The notes beneath the pieces are model-generated. The model was not told where the DNA came from. It saw only the letters and a list, made by a program, of their open reading frames with translations, and made no database searches. A stretch of 64,000 bases of DNA from Mesorhizobium qingshengii (GTDB lineage Bacteria; Pseudomonadota; Alphaproteobacteria; Rhizobiales; Rhizobiaceae). Location of the stretch: the NCBI RefSeq assembly GCF_027563465.1, contig NZ_JAPFQA010000014.1:1-64000 (forward strand). Direction: 5' to 3'. A program made the translations under genes and the position numbers. Position 1 is the first letter of the stretch. Every line of letters starts with the position of its first letter. Below, one piece after another: positions 52,189 through 59,850 of the stretch.

Positions 52189-52276
52189 GACAAAAAACGC
52201 TGCCGGTTTCGTCACGGGAACGCGCGCCGGTTGCACGCCGGTCAAAATACACGCCGCCGAATTGCGCGTGCTCCTC

Positions 52277-52301
52277 GGAACTTTTCCTCCTTCGCCGCGT
52301 T
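52277..52301 (+). promoter_or_regulatory. EcfG-type promoter of the lipid kinase gene
   Basis: GGAAC, 16 bases, CGTT, ending 58 bases before the lipid kinase ATG. Divergent from the PRC-barrel promoter in the same gap, which otherwise holds no gene. Confidence 0.78.
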
Positions 52302-52359
52302 TCAGCCCGCGGCTGGGCGTGTCCCGGCCCGAATTGGGCTGACAAAAGCGGAGTGGGGC

Positions 52360-53280
52360 ATGAAATTTGCAGCGGTGCTGAACCGGGACGGCGGCACCTT
52401 GCGCACCACCGACCTTGCCGCTTTCTCCGACAGGATGCACCAGACCCTGGAGACGGCAGGCCACTCTCTCGCCATTGATATTGTTACCGGCGAGAACGTG
52501 GTCGAAGCGCTCGACAATGCTGCTTCGCGCCGCTCCGTCGATGTCGTGCTCGCCGGTGGCGGAGACGGAACCATTTCTGCGGCAGCCGCCCGGCTGATGG
52601 GCAAGAAGAAGGCGCTTGCCATATTGCCGGCCGGCACCATGAACCTGTTCGCGCGCGGCCTGGGCATTCCGCAATCCCTCGATGCCGCGCTGAAATCTTT
52701 TGCCGACGGCGAAATCATCGCGGTTGACATGGCCACGGCCAACGGCCAGCCCTTCGTCCACCAGTTCTCGATCGGCATGCATGCCAGGATGGTGCAACTG
52801 CGCCAGGGGATGGAATTCGGTTCGCGCCTGGGCAAGATCAGCGCTTCGGCCAAGGCAGCCTGGGCGACGATCAACAACCCGCCGGCGATGAACGTGACGC
52901 TCCGCATCGGCGAAGCCGAGATGACGGCCCGCATAACCGGCATCGGCGTCACCAACAATCTGTTCGGCGAAGGTCACTTGCCTTACGCCGACAACCCGGC
53001 GGGTGGCGTGCTTGGCATCTATGTCACGGTGGCGCGGCAGCGCGCCGAACTGGTCAAATTCCTGTTCAACGTGGCGCGCGGCAAATGGCGCGACAACGAG
53101 CATGTCGAAATCCATCAGGCTGACCGAACAGTCCTGAAGATCCATTCGGGCATCAGAAAATTCCGCGCCGTCATGGACGGTGAACTGGTCAGGCTGGACC
53201 GTGAGACGACGATCGAGATCCAGCCTAGCGCATTGAATGTCCTGGTGCCGGCCAGCATTGCCGAGGCAAAGGCTGCCTGA
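52360..53280 (+). CDS. Diacylglycerol kinase-type lipid kinase
   Basis: 306 residues. The catalytic-domain motif VVLAGGGDGTISAAAARLMG (about 62-81) with GGDGT is the nucleotide-binding signature, followed by ILPAGTMNLFARGLGIP. The C-terminal half is the beta-rich lid of the DgkB/YegS family. It phosphorylates diacylglycerol, sphingoid base or a related lipid. ATG at 52360; the open frame begins earlier but without support. Preceded by an EcfG-type promoter, so membrane lipid remodelling under stress is the likely setting. Confidence 0.88.
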   Translation: MKFAAVLNRDGGTLRTTDLAAFSDRMHQTLETAGHSLAIDIVTGENVVEALDNAASRRSVDVVLAGGGDGTISAAAARLMGKKKALAILPAGTMNLFARGLGIPQSLDAALKSFADGEIIAVDMATANGQPFVHQFSIGMHARMVQLRQGMEFGSRLGKISASAKAAWATINNPPAMNVTLRIGEAEMTARITGIGVTNNLFGEGHLPYADNPAGGVLGIYVTVARQRAELVKFLFNVARGKWRDNEHVEIHQADRTVLKIHSGIRKFRAVMDGELVRLDRETTIEIQPSALNVLVPASIAEAKAA

Positions 53281-53309
53281 TGCGATCCGAACCCATCGCA
53301 GCCGACACC

Positions 53310-53483
53310 CTAGTCGCTGGGAGCATTGCCCTGCTGGGTCGTGTCCTTCTTGATCAACTCGCCATAAATCTCGGCACCGCCCCACGCAACGAAGGCCAGC
53401 AGCAATGCTGCGATCAGGACGCGCAGGCCGTGTCGGCCCCAACCTCCCTGGCGGGCTTTGTCCTCAGGAATAATCTTGATCAT
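53310..53483 (-). CDS. Small single-pass membrane protein (57 aa)
   Basis: 57 residues: MIKIIPEDKARQGGWGRHG, a membrane helix LRVLIAALLLAFVAWGGAEIYGELI, then a polar tail KKDTTQQGNAPSD. GAGGG precedes the ATG by 6 bases. A GGAAC-N16-TGTT element lies 45 bases upstream. No named family; the shape matches small stress-induced inner-membrane proteins. It is convergent with the lipid kinase gene. Confidence 0.7.
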   Translation of the reverse strand: MIKIIPEDKARQGGWGRHGLRVLIAALLLAFVAWGGAEIYGELIKKDTTQQGNAPSD

Positions 53484-53527
53484 GGTTGGCCCTCGGATCG
53501 TTTCGCGCCAGCCGGCGCGTCCGGCAA

Positions 53528-53552
53528 AACAGCATGGTCGGGTAACGGTTCC
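53528..53552 (-). promoter_or_regulatory. EcfG-like promoter of the 57-residue membrane protein
   Basis: Minus strand GGAAC, 16 bases, TGTT (one mismatch to CGTT), 45 bases from the start codon. Confidence 0.55.
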
Positions 53553-53635
53553 TCGCTACGATGGTTCCGGGCCGGCGCGGGGCTGGCGGCCGGCGAGGCT
53601 GCGGCGAAGACCCAGACGGGGCATTGGGGACTGGG

Positions 53636-55168
53636 GTGAATAGCAGGACGGAAACAGTGCCGGGTTTGCCGGACGAAATTGCGCGCGCGGTAAAGGACGA
53701 GGACCGGCTGGCCGTGTTGCACGGACTGCGGATGCTGGACACGGCGGCCGACCCGGATTTCGACCGCATAGGCAGCCTTGCCGCCGCGGTGATGCGGGCA
53801 CCTATCGCCTTGGTCACGCTCGTCGACATCAAGCGGCAATGGTTCAAGTCCTGCATCGGCCTGGACGAGACTGAAACCGCGACCGACATCTCCTTCTGCG
53901 CCCATGCCATCGCCGCTGGCGACGAGCCGATGGTGGTGGCGGATGCAACGATCGATCCACGTTTCAAGGCCAACCCGCTGGTCACCGGCAAGCATCATGT
54001 CCGCTTCTACGCGGGCGCGCCGATGATCGTGGCTGGCGTCCGGATCGGCACGCTGTGCGTGCTCGACCGCAAGCCGCATGCCTTTCCATCCCGCGCGAAG
54101 TTGGACCAGTTGAAGGCGCTCGCCGGCCTCGCTGGCAGCCTGTTCACCTTGAAGGATGCGACCCGCAGCGGCGCCATCGCCGAGGCGGCGCTGGCGCGCG
54201 AGGAGAAACGGCGAGCCATCGCGCTCGATGCGGCGTCGCTGGCCAGCTGGGCATGGGACATCCGCGGCGACGTCATCGAATGTGACACCTTGCTGTCGGA
54301 GCTTTTCAACCTGCCGCGCTCGAACCGGCTGCGGGCGCGCGACATCCTCACCGCCATCGACCCCCGCGACGTCTACCAGACCGAAACCCGCTTTCGCGAT
54401 GCCTTGACCGGCAGCGACGACTATTTCGGCGAATACCGGGTGAAGGGCTTTCATCCACCGCGGTGGCTCGCCACGCGCGGCCGTGTCATCGAGCGCGACG
54501 GCGACGGCAAACCGACGCTGATCTTCGGCGTCAACTATGACATCACCGAGCGCAGGCTTGGCGACGAGCGGCAACGGCTGCTGCTGCGTGAGCTCAACCA
54601 CCGCGTCAAGAACACGCTGGCGACCGTCCAGGCGCTGGCGACGCAGACCGTGCGCCATGCCCGCCAACCGAGCGAATTCCTCGAGGCCTTCGGCGCCCGG
54701 CTTCAGGCCCTCGGCATCGCCCACAATCTCCTGTCCGACCGCGAGTGGCGCGGCATCGGCATCCGCGAACTGGTCCAGATCGAGGTGAAGCCTTTCGACA
54801 CCGCCGAGCAGCCCCGCATGACGATCTCCGGCGCCGACCTGTTGCTATCGCCCGACCAGGCCGTCGGACTTGGCCTGATCCTGCATGAACTGGCCAGCAA
54901 TGCGCTGCAATATGGCTCCCTGTCGGTGGCGTCCGGCAAGGTTGACCTGGACTGGAAGACGCAAGGCAGGAAGGGTGACAGGCGCCTTGTGCTGACGTGG
55001 CGCGAAAGCGGCGGCCCCGAGGTCGCCCCACCCGAGCGACACGGCTTCGGCTCGATCCTCATCCGCCGCAGCCTTGCCAAGGTCATCTCGAGCGAGGTGA
55101 CGCACGAGTTCCGGCCGGAAGGCGTGTTTGCCGAAATATCCATGCCGTTGGAAGATCTGTCGAAATGA
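53636..55168 (+). CDS. HWE-family sensor histidine kinase with GAF and PAS domains
   Basis: 510 residues from GTG at 53636 (GTG at 53657 also possible). GAF domain at about 20-175 (AVLHGLRMLDTAADPDFDRIGSLAA, ISFCAHAIA, FYAGAPMI). PAS-like region at about 190-305. HWE kinase core with H322 in RELNHRVKNTLATVQALATQT, N-box GLILHELASNALQYGSL, and the WRE signature in LVLTWRESGGP. Soluble. HWE kinases in alphaproteobacteria feed PhyR of the general stress response, and this gene lies 3 kb from phyR/ecfG, so it is a candidate PhyR kinase. No EcfG-type promoter seen in front of it. Confidence 0.88.
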   Translation: MNSRTETVPGLPDEIARAVKDEDRLAVLHGLRMLDTAADPDFDRIGSLAAAVMRAPIALVTLVDIKRQWFKSCIGLDETETATDISFCAHAIAAGDEPMVVADATIDPRFKANPLVTGKHHVRFYAGAPMIVAGVRIGTLCVLDRKPHAFPSRAKLDQLKALAGLAGSLFTLKDATRSGAIAEAALAREEKRRAIALDAASLASWAWDIRGDVIECDTLLSELFNLPRSNRLRARDILTAIDPRDVYQTETRFRDALTGSDDYFGEYRVKGFHPPRWLATRGRVIERDGDGKPTLIFGVNYDITERRLGDERQRLLLRELNHRVKNTLATVQALATQTVRHARQPSEFLEAFGARLQALGIAHNLLSDREWRGIGIRELVQIEVKPFDTAEQPRMTISGADLLLSPDQAVGLGLILHELASNALQYGSLSVASGKVDLDWKTQGRKGDRRLVLTWRESGGPEVAPPERHGFGSILIRRSLAKVISSEVTHEFRPEGVFAEISMPLEDLSK

Positions 55169-55179
55169 CAGACCTTCAT

Positions 55180-55215
55180 CCCGAAAAGTGGAAACCGGTT
55201 TTCGGAAGATATCGC
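55180..55215. repeat. Dispersed palindromic repeat
   Basis: ATCCCGAAAAGTGGAAACC followed by GGTTTTCGGAAGATAT: clean copy of the GATCCCGAAAAGTGG/CCGGTTTTCGG family, here after the HWE kinase stop. Confidence 0.75.
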
Positions 55216-55238
55216 GGCCAGCGAAAGACCTGACGGCT

Positions 55239-55697
55239 TTATCTCCGTTCGCCTTCATCCGGATCATCGGGTTTCACGTTTTCGCGGTAGATGGCGTAGG
55301 CCACGAGCGCCGCCGCCGGTCCCAGAATGAGGCCGAGACCGGCTTTTCCCTTGAGCAGCGTCGGCAGCACGGCGAGCGCGGCTGTGATGCCGATCATCTT
55401 CATGTCGGCGTTGCGTCGTCTCGCCTCGCGGCGGGCGCTGGCGCCAGACATCAACCGATGGATCAACAGGATCAGCCCGGCGATGACCAGAAAGCCGGCG
55501 CCGAAGCCAAGTGCTGCCGCCAGCGATCCGTAGCGGGCCGCCGCCCAGATATAGGCCGCGCCGACCAGAAAGCCGAGACCGCAGAGCGCCGCCAGCGTGG
55601 CCAGCACATAGATGACGGCCGCCGTGCGCGCGCGGCGCATGGCGGCTGCGGTTTCACCCGAGGCGAAACCCGAGATCAGGGATACCAGCAGTCCCAT
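55239..55697 (-). CDS. Multi-pass membrane protein, stress operon
   Basis: 152 residues. Hydrophobic segments: TAAVIYVLATLAALCGLGFLVGAAYIWAA, GSLAAALGFGAGFLVIAGLILLIHRL, and a third pair around MIGITAALAVLPTLL and GLILGPAAALVAYAIY. A basic loop (RREARRRNAD) follows helix 2. Composition resembles phage-holin/DUF1469-type proteins that accompany YqjD-like proteins. Start: ATG at 55697 or GTG at 55706 overlapping the upstream stop. Co-transcribed with the YqjD-like gene under its EcfG-type promoter. Confidence 0.7.
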   Translation of the reverse strand: MGLLVSLISGFASGETAAAMRRARTAAVIYVLATLAALCGLGFLVGAAYIWAAARYGSLAAALGFGAGFLVIAGLILLIHRLMSGASARREARRRNADMKMIGITAALAVLPTLLKGKAGLGLILGPAAALVAYAIYRENVKPDDPDEGERR

Positions 55698-55705
55698 CGG
55701 CGGCA

Positions 55706-56032
55706 CTAGCGACGCGCAAGAAGCGCGAAGAGGAAGCCGACGCCGGCGGCGATTGCCAGTGACGTTACCGGCTTTTCGCGCACGCTTGCCATCATCTGTG
55801 CCTCGATGTCCTTGGCGTTGCTGCGCAGGCTGTCAAAGGCGGCTTCGCCCTGGGCACGCAATTGCTCGACCCCTTCGGTGGCCGCGCGGCGGGCAGTGCC
55901 ATAGCCGTGCTCGCTGGTCTTGGCCAACTGCTTGGTGAGCTTGTCGATATCGGCCTTCAACTGCCTGATATCGGCTTCGAGATCCGCACTCGCCCGGCCT
56001 TCGCCTGCGGTCTTCCCTGCGGTAGCTGCCAT
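55706..56032 (-). CDS. YqjD/ElaB-like (DUF883-type) membrane-anchored protein
   Basis: 108 residues. An amphipathic coiled-coil region DLEADIRQLKADIDKLTKQLAKTSEHGYGTARRAATEGVEQLRAQGEAAFDSLRS is followed by a C-terminal membrane helix (VTSLAIAAGVGFLFALLARR, preceded by REKP). That order, with GF and double arginine at the end, is the YqjD/ElaB/DUF883 layout; in E. coli such proteins bind ribosomes at the membrane in stationary phase. AAGGAG lies 7 bases before the ATG. An exact EcfG-type promoter is 31 bases upstream. Confidence 0.85.
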   Translation of the reverse strand: MAATAGKTAGEGRASADLEADIRQLKADIDKLTKQLAKTSEHGYGTARRAATEGVEQLRAQGEAAFDSLRSNAKDIEAQMMASVREKPVTSLAIAAGVGFLFALLARR

Positions 56033-56062
56033 TGCTTAACTCCTTGTGATTGCTTGATTTCA

Positions 56063-56087
56063 AACGCACCGCACGTCTCAAGGTTCC
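56063..56087 (-). promoter_or_regulatory. EcfG-type promoter of the YqjD-like operon
   Basis: Minus strand GGAAC, 16 bases, CGTT, 31 bases from the start codon: exact consensus at ideal distance. Confidence 0.85.
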
Positions 56088-56171
56088 GAGACCGGGACAA
56101 ACTACCCGAAAACGCGGGCGCGCGCACCTGATGCGCTCGCCCCTTGGTAAATTGGCAAAAAAGGCGCTTCG

Positions 56172-56933
56172 TCAGATCAGCGGCCGGCGCGCCTCGCCCA
56201 GCCCATCCCAGCCGGCGAGCCTCTTGAGTCCCTCATTGTCGATGACCTCGCAACCGCCGTCACGCCAGACGACCAGCTTGCGATCCATCAGCTTGCGGAT
56301 CGTCTTGTTGGTGTGGACCAGCGACAGGCCGAGCGTATCGGCAATGTGTTGCTGGGTGACGGGTAGCTGAATGGATTGCTTGCCGTTCAGTCCCACGACC
56401 TTGGCCCGGCTGCCTATGAAGGCGATGAGATAGGCGGCGCGCTCGATCGCGCTGCGGCGGCCGATGCTGAGCAGATTCTCGTCCAGCATTCGCTCTTCGC
56501 GCGATGCGATCCAGGTGATGTCGTAGGCCAGCCCGGGGTGATTGCGGTAGAGCTCGTGGAGATGCTCGCGTTCGAAAACGCAAAGCAGCATTGGCGACAG
56601 GGCTTCGACGGAATGCTGCATCTCGCCCATCACACTGCCTTGCAGGCCTATCAGATCGCCGGGCATGAGGTAGTTGAGGATCTGGCGGCGACCGTCCCGC
56701 AACAACTTGTAGCGGAACGCCCAGCCGGACAGCACGGTGTAGAGATGGGCGCTATGGCTGCCCTCCACCAGCACCGTGGCGCCCTTGTCGACGGAGAGTT
56801 CGCCCTTTTTGAATGTGCTGATGAAGGCCAGTTCCTGTTTTTCGAACTCGCGGAAAACCGGCAATGGCCGCAACGGGCAGTTCTCGCACGGATACTGGCG
56901 GCTGGAGACAGCGCGACCGTTCTGGCTCGACAT
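56172..56933 (-). CDS. Crp/Fnr-family transcriptional regulator
   Basis: 253 residues. A cyclic-nucleotide-binding beta-roll spans about 30-150 (ILNYLMPGDLIGLQGSVMG), a long dimer helix, and a C-terminal helix-turn-helix (VTQQHIADTLGLSLVHTNKTIRKLMDRKLV). The N-terminus has C16-x2-C19-PLR, resembling FNR, but a full four-cysteine Fe-S set is not present, so oxygen sensing by a cluster is doubtful. GAGGGG precedes the ATG (MSSQNGRAV). An exact EcfG-type promoter lies 54 bases upstream, so this regulator is probably a second tier of the stress response. Confidence 0.88.
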   Translation of the reverse strand: MSSQNGRAVSSRQYPCENCPLRPLPVFREFEKQELAFISTFKKGELSVDKGATVLVEGSHSAHLYTVLSGWAFRYKLLRDGRRQILNYLMPGDLIGLQGSVMGEMQHSVEALSPMLLCVFEREHLHELYRNHPGLAYDITWIASREERMLDENLLSIGRRSAIERAAYLIAFIGSRAKVVGLNGKQSIQLPVTQQHIADTLGLSLVHTNKTIRKLMDRKLVVWRDGGCEVIDNEGLKRLAGWDGLGEARRPLI

Positions 56934-56986
56934 TTCGACCCCTCTTCGAAAGCCCGCTCCTTGGAAGAGAGAAGGGCTGGATTTCA

Positions 56987-57011
56987 AACGCGTCGCAAGG
57001 ATCGAGGTTCC
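56987..57011 (-). promoter_or_regulatory. EcfG-type promoter of the Crp/Fnr gene
   Basis: Minus strand GGAAC, 16 bases, CGTT, 54 bases from the start codon. Confidence 0.82.
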
Positions 57012-57092
57012 GCTCTCGACAACATGTCTTTTTTAAATGACAGCTCGTCAAATAACGATCATGACTCCGTGTGTTTCAAGGAGTCCTTGCCT

Positions 57093-57473
57093 GTGCCCCT
57101 TTTGCTTGACGGACTGCGGATTCTGGTCCTGGAGGATGAGTTTCTCATTGCCATGGATGTCGAGCAGCTTTGCCGCGACCATGGCGCGGGCGAGGTGGTG
57201 ATCGCCCGCGATCTGGCCGAGATCGATGACCGGCAAGTCGCCACGCAATTCGACGCGGCCATTGTCGACCTCATGCTGGGCGGCGCCTCGACACTCGATT
57301 TCGCCTCGAGCCTGCGCGCGGCGGGCGTCCCGTTCGTGTTTGCTTCGGGTTATTCGGATGCCGATGAAATCAAGGCATCCTTTCCGGGCATCAGGCTGGT
57401 CGGCAAACCCTATTCGGGTGAAGACCTCGTGCAAGCGGTCGCGACTGCCTGCGGGCTCGGTTCGGCTGATTGA
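57093..57473 (+). CDS. Single-domain response regulator (FAT GUY/SdrG-like)
   Basis: 126 residues from GTG at 57093, which has AAGGAG 9 bases upstream; an ATG at 57024 would add 23 poorly fitting residues. Receiver only: LVLEDEFLIAMDVEQLC acidic pocket, acceptor aspartate in AAIVDLMLGGASTLD, VPFVFASGYSDADE, and the lysine in LVGKPYSGEDL. The FASGYSD motif matches the FAT GUY group, which includes SdrG of Sphingomonas, a phosphorelay member of the PhyR stress pathway. It lies directly beside nepR-ecfG, in keeping with that role. Confidence 0.83.
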   Translation: MPLLLDGLRILVLEDEFLIAMDVEQLCRDHGAGEVVIARDLAEIDDRQVATQFDAAIVDLMLGGASTLDFASSLRAAGVPFVFASGYSDADEIKASFPGIRLVGKPYSGEDLVQAVATACGLGSAD

Positions 57474-57494
57474 AACCCGATCCCGCCTCCCGGG

Positions 57495-58046
57495 TCAGTG
57501 TGCCGGCGATCCCGTTACCTGGGCCGAAATCGCATCCGGACCATACTCGTCCTCCCCGGAGATCTTCAGGATCTCCTGCAATCGCGTGCGGGCCCGGCTG
57601 ACACGGCTCTTGATCGTCCCGACCGCGCAACCGCAGATTTCGGCCGCCTCCTCGTAGGAGAAGCCCGACGCTCCGATGAGGATGATGGCTTCGCGCTGGT
57701 CCTCCGGCAATTGTTCGAGGGCGCCGCGAAAATCCTTCAGGTCGAGCTGACCGTGCTGGGCCGGATGAACGGCAAGCCTGGCCGTCATGATGCCGTCGCT
57801 GTCCTGCACCTCGCGTCCGCGCTTGCGCATTTGCGAATAGAATTCATTGCGCAGGATGGTGAAAAGCCATGCCTTGATATTGGTGCCGGGCTGGAAGCTC
57901 TCATGCTTGTCCCAGGCCTTGACCAGCGTTTCCTGGACCAGGTCGTCGGCCTTGTCGGCATTCTGCGCCAGCGAGACGGCAAAGGCGCGCAAGCTCGGGA
58001 TTGCCCCAAGCAGATCGGTCTTGAAGCCCTGGGAGACCGCTGCCAT
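57495..58046 (-). CDS. ecfG: RNA polymerase sigma factor EcfG (general stress response)
   Basis: 183 residues. Sigma-2 region LRAFAVSLAQNADKADDLVQETLVKAWDKHESFQPGTNIKAWLFTILRNEFYSQMRK with the ECF -10 recognition helix; sigma-4 region LPEDQREAIILIGASGFSYEEAAEICGCAVGTIKSRVSRAR. Gene order with nepR and divergent phyR is diagnostic of the ECF15/EcfG group. It directs RNA polymerase to GGAAC-N16/17-CGTT promoters; eleven such sites are seen within 10 kb. Held by NepR in unstressed cells. ATG is 3 bases after the nepR stop. Confidence 0.95.
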   Translation of the reverse strand: MAAVSQGFKTDLLGAIPSLRAFAVSLAQNADKADDLVQETLVKAWDKHESFQPGTNIKAWLFTILRNEFYSQMRKRGREVQDSDGIMTARLAVHPAQHGQLDLKDFRGALEQLPEDQREAIILIGASGFSYEEAAEICGCAVGTIKSRVSRARTRLQEILKISGEDEYGPDAISAQVTGSPAH

Positions 58047-58049
58047 GCC

Positions 58050-58253
58050 TCAGTCCTTCTTCTGTGCGGGTTCGGCCTGTTCCAGCTGGCTAAGCAACTG
58101 GGCGAAGCGATCCGGCACATCGTCGGAGACCAGCTCGTCGTAATATTGTTTGAGTTTACGTCCGATTTCGGAATTCGGCCCAAGCGGGTCACCGGAACCA
58201 TCCCGGCGTCTACCCGCGACGCCAGCCAGAATATCTTTCGTCATATCCTTCAT
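58050..58253 (-). CDS. nepR: Anti-sigma factor NepR
   Basis: 67 residues. The conserved core DPLGPNSEIGRKLKQYYDELVSDDVPDRFAQLLSQLEQAE contains the two helices that clamp EcfG or, after phosphorylation, PhyR. First gene of the nepR-ecfG operon, with an exact EcfG-type promoter about 95 bases upstream (autoregulation). The start may be M1 (58253) or the ATG three codons later; both leave the core intact. Confidence 0.93.
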   Translation of the reverse strand: MKDMTKDILAGVAGRRRDGSGDPLGPNSEIGRKLKQYYDELVSDDVPDRFAQLLSQLEQAEPAQKKD

Positions 58254-58346
58254 TTCGCCCTTGTATTCCCAGCACCCAAGCCGCTCACATAATCACTCAA
58301 CAAAACGCCAGCGGCATCATCGTCTGGTCGCCCATCCCGAACTCAA

Positions 58347-58371
58347 AACGCCGTCCCGGCGCATTAGTTCC
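58347..58371 (-). promoter_or_regulatory. EcfG-type promoter of nepR-ecfG
   Basis: Minus strand GGAAC, 16 bases, CGTT, 94 bases from the nepR start. Back to back with the phyR promoter, only 10 bases apart. Confidence 0.88.
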
Positions 58372-58381
58372 ATGCAAGGCC

Positions 58382-58406
58382 GGAACTTTCTCGCGCAACC
58401 CGCGTT
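58382..58406 (+). promoter_or_regulatory. EcfG-type promoter of phyR
   Basis: GGAAC, 16 bases, CGTT, 74 bases before the phyR ATG. Positive feedback on the pathway's own regulator. Confidence 0.88.
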
Positions 58407-58479
58407 CTTTGATCGGGGCTTGCAATCAGCTTGACCTGCAATCTATGCAACCACGTCATTCTGAGGGAGACGTCTTACC

Positions 58480-59274
58480 ATGAGCTTATCCGCCACCATC
58501 GCACCACACCTGCCGTTCCTGCGCCGCTTCTCGCGGGCTGTTTCCGGATCCCAGGAGAGTGGTGACGCGCTGGTCGCCGCGATGCTCGAAGCCATCATCG
58601 CCGATGTCGATATCTTTCCCGAGGCATCGAACGACCGCATCGCGCTATACAAGGTTTTTGCCAAGCTCTTCACATCGGTGGCCATCCGCGTTCCGCAGGA
58701 GCAGGCGCAATCGGCATGGGAACAGCGCGCCGCGGCCAATCTGAATGCGCTTGCGCCGCGTCCCCGCCAGGCCTTCCTGCTCGTTGCCGTCGAGGGTTTC
58801 ACGGAGGACGAGGCAGCCGAGATCCTCGATGTCGGCGACCAGGAGTTTTCAGAGCTGCTTGCCCAGGCAAGCAACGAGATTTCCCGTCAGGTGGCAACCG
58901 ACGTGCTGATCATCGAGGATGAACCGCTGATCGCCATGGACATAGAAGAGATGGTCGAGAGCCTCGGCCATCGCGTCGTCGGAACGGCGCGCACCCATTC
59001 CGAGGCGGTGACGATGTTCGGCAAGATGCGGCCGAAGATGGTGCTGGCCGACATCCAGCTCGCCGACGGCAGTTCGGGCATCGAGGCTGTGAACGAAATC
59101 CTGTCGTCGACATCGGTGCCGGTCATCTTCATCACCGCGTTTCCCGAACGTCTCTTGACCGGTGAACGCCCCGAACCGGCCTTTCTGGTCACTAAGCCGT
59201 TCAATCCCGATATGGTCAAGGCGCTGATCAGCCAGGCGCTTTTCTTCGATCGCCAGGCTAAAGCCGCCGCATAG
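58480..59274 (+). CDS. phyR: PhyR, general stress response regulator (sigma-like domain plus receiver)
   Basis: 264 residues. N-terminal EcfG-like decoy domain, about 1-135 (sigma-2-like LPFLRRFSRAVSGSQESGDALVAAMLEAI, sigma-4-like LAPRPRQAFLLVAVEGFTEDEAAEIL). The C-terminal receiver has E146-D-E148, acceptor D191 (MVLADIQLADGSSG) and lysine in FLVTKPFNPD. When phosphorylated the decoy domain captures NepR and frees EcfG. Divergent from nepR-ecfG, each with its own EcfG-type promoter. A GC-rich terminator follows. Confidence 0.96.
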   Translation: MSLSATIAPHLPFLRRFSRAVSGSQESGDALVAAMLEAIIADVDIFPEASNDRIALYKVFAKLFTSVAIRVPQEQAQSAWEQRAAANLNALAPRPRQAFLLVAVEGFTEDEAAEILDVGDQEFSELLAQASNEISRQVATDVLIIEDEPLIAMDIEEMVESLGHRVVGTARTHSEAVTMFGKMRPKMVLADIQLADGSSGIEAVNEILSSTSVPVIFITAFPERLLTGERPEPAFLVTKPFNPDMVKALISQALFFDRQAKAAA

Positions 59275-59293
59275 CGCCCGCCGCATAGCGCAA

Positions 59294-59323
59294 GGGGCGT
59301 TGCCCGCGGCAACGCCCCCGTTT
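59294..59323 (+). terminator. Terminator after phyR
   Basis: 11-base arms GGGGCGTTGCC/GGCAACGCCCC with a 3-base loop, followed by CCGTTTG; 20 bases after the phyR stop. Confidence 0.7.
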
Positions 59324-59453
59324 GCCGAACAACCCGTAGAGCGAACCACGCAAGCCGAGGCAAGCAACGGGCGGCGGCGTGGTCGTGCGACCCGCGCATG
59401 ATCTTTATCTCGGCTCCACGGCCCGGCGGGGGTCGTCTTTTTCGGCAAATGGT

Positions 59454-59478
59454 GGAACAAACCGCTTCCACCCACGTT
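59454..59478 (+). promoter_or_regulatory. EcfG-type promoter of the DUF1328-like gene
   Basis: GGAAC, 16 bases, CGTT, 29 bases before the ATG of the 55-residue membrane protein. The preceding 130 bases contain no gene. Confidence 0.83.
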
Positions 59479-59507
59479 TTCATCGCACCATTCGAAGGAG
59501 ATGGATC

Positions 59508-59675
59508 ATGCTCTACTGGGCGCTCGTATTTCTCGTCGTGGCGATCATCGCCGGCGCGCTTGGTTTCGGCGGCATAGCCGGCACGTCGGCCGGCATAGCC
59601 CAGATACTGTTCTTCATCTTTCTGGCCTTCCTGGTCATCTCGCTTGTCGCCGGCCTGGTCAAACGGGCGTCGTAA
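59508..59675 (+). CDS. Small DUF1328/YtjA-like membrane protein (55 aa)
   Basis: 55 residues, almost entirely two membrane helices: MLYWALVFLVVAIIAGALGFGG and IAQILFFIFLAFLVISLVAGLVKR, joined by IAGTSAG. This is the DUF1328/YtjA layout found in many proteobacteria. AAGGAG lies 8 bases before the ATG. It is directly downstream of an exact EcfG-type promoter. Cell-envelope stress role presumed; mechanism unknown. A longer overlapping frame (59501) is a shadow. Confidence 0.85.
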   Translation: MLYWALVFLVVAIIAGALGFGGIAGTSAGIAQILFFIFLAFLVISLVAGLVKRAS

Positions 59676-59796
59676 CGACCGAACACTGGAAGCCGCACCC
59701 CTCAAACGGTTTCCAGCCACCGCCGGGCGGTATCCTGCAAAGGACACCGTCCGGCGGACCGCTTTTTGCGGGCTGGCTGTCGAGAAACCTCTTTTG

Positions 59797-59821
59797 GGAA
59801 CCCATTTGACCGTGAGCCGTT
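59797..59821 (+). promoter_or_regulatory. EcfG-type promoter of the PAS-HWE kinase gene
   Basis: GGAAC, 16 bases, CGTT, 29 bases before the kinase ATG. Confidence 0.82.
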
Positions 59822-59850
59822 CAGCCTGAACTGGGTGGACAGGTTGACCG

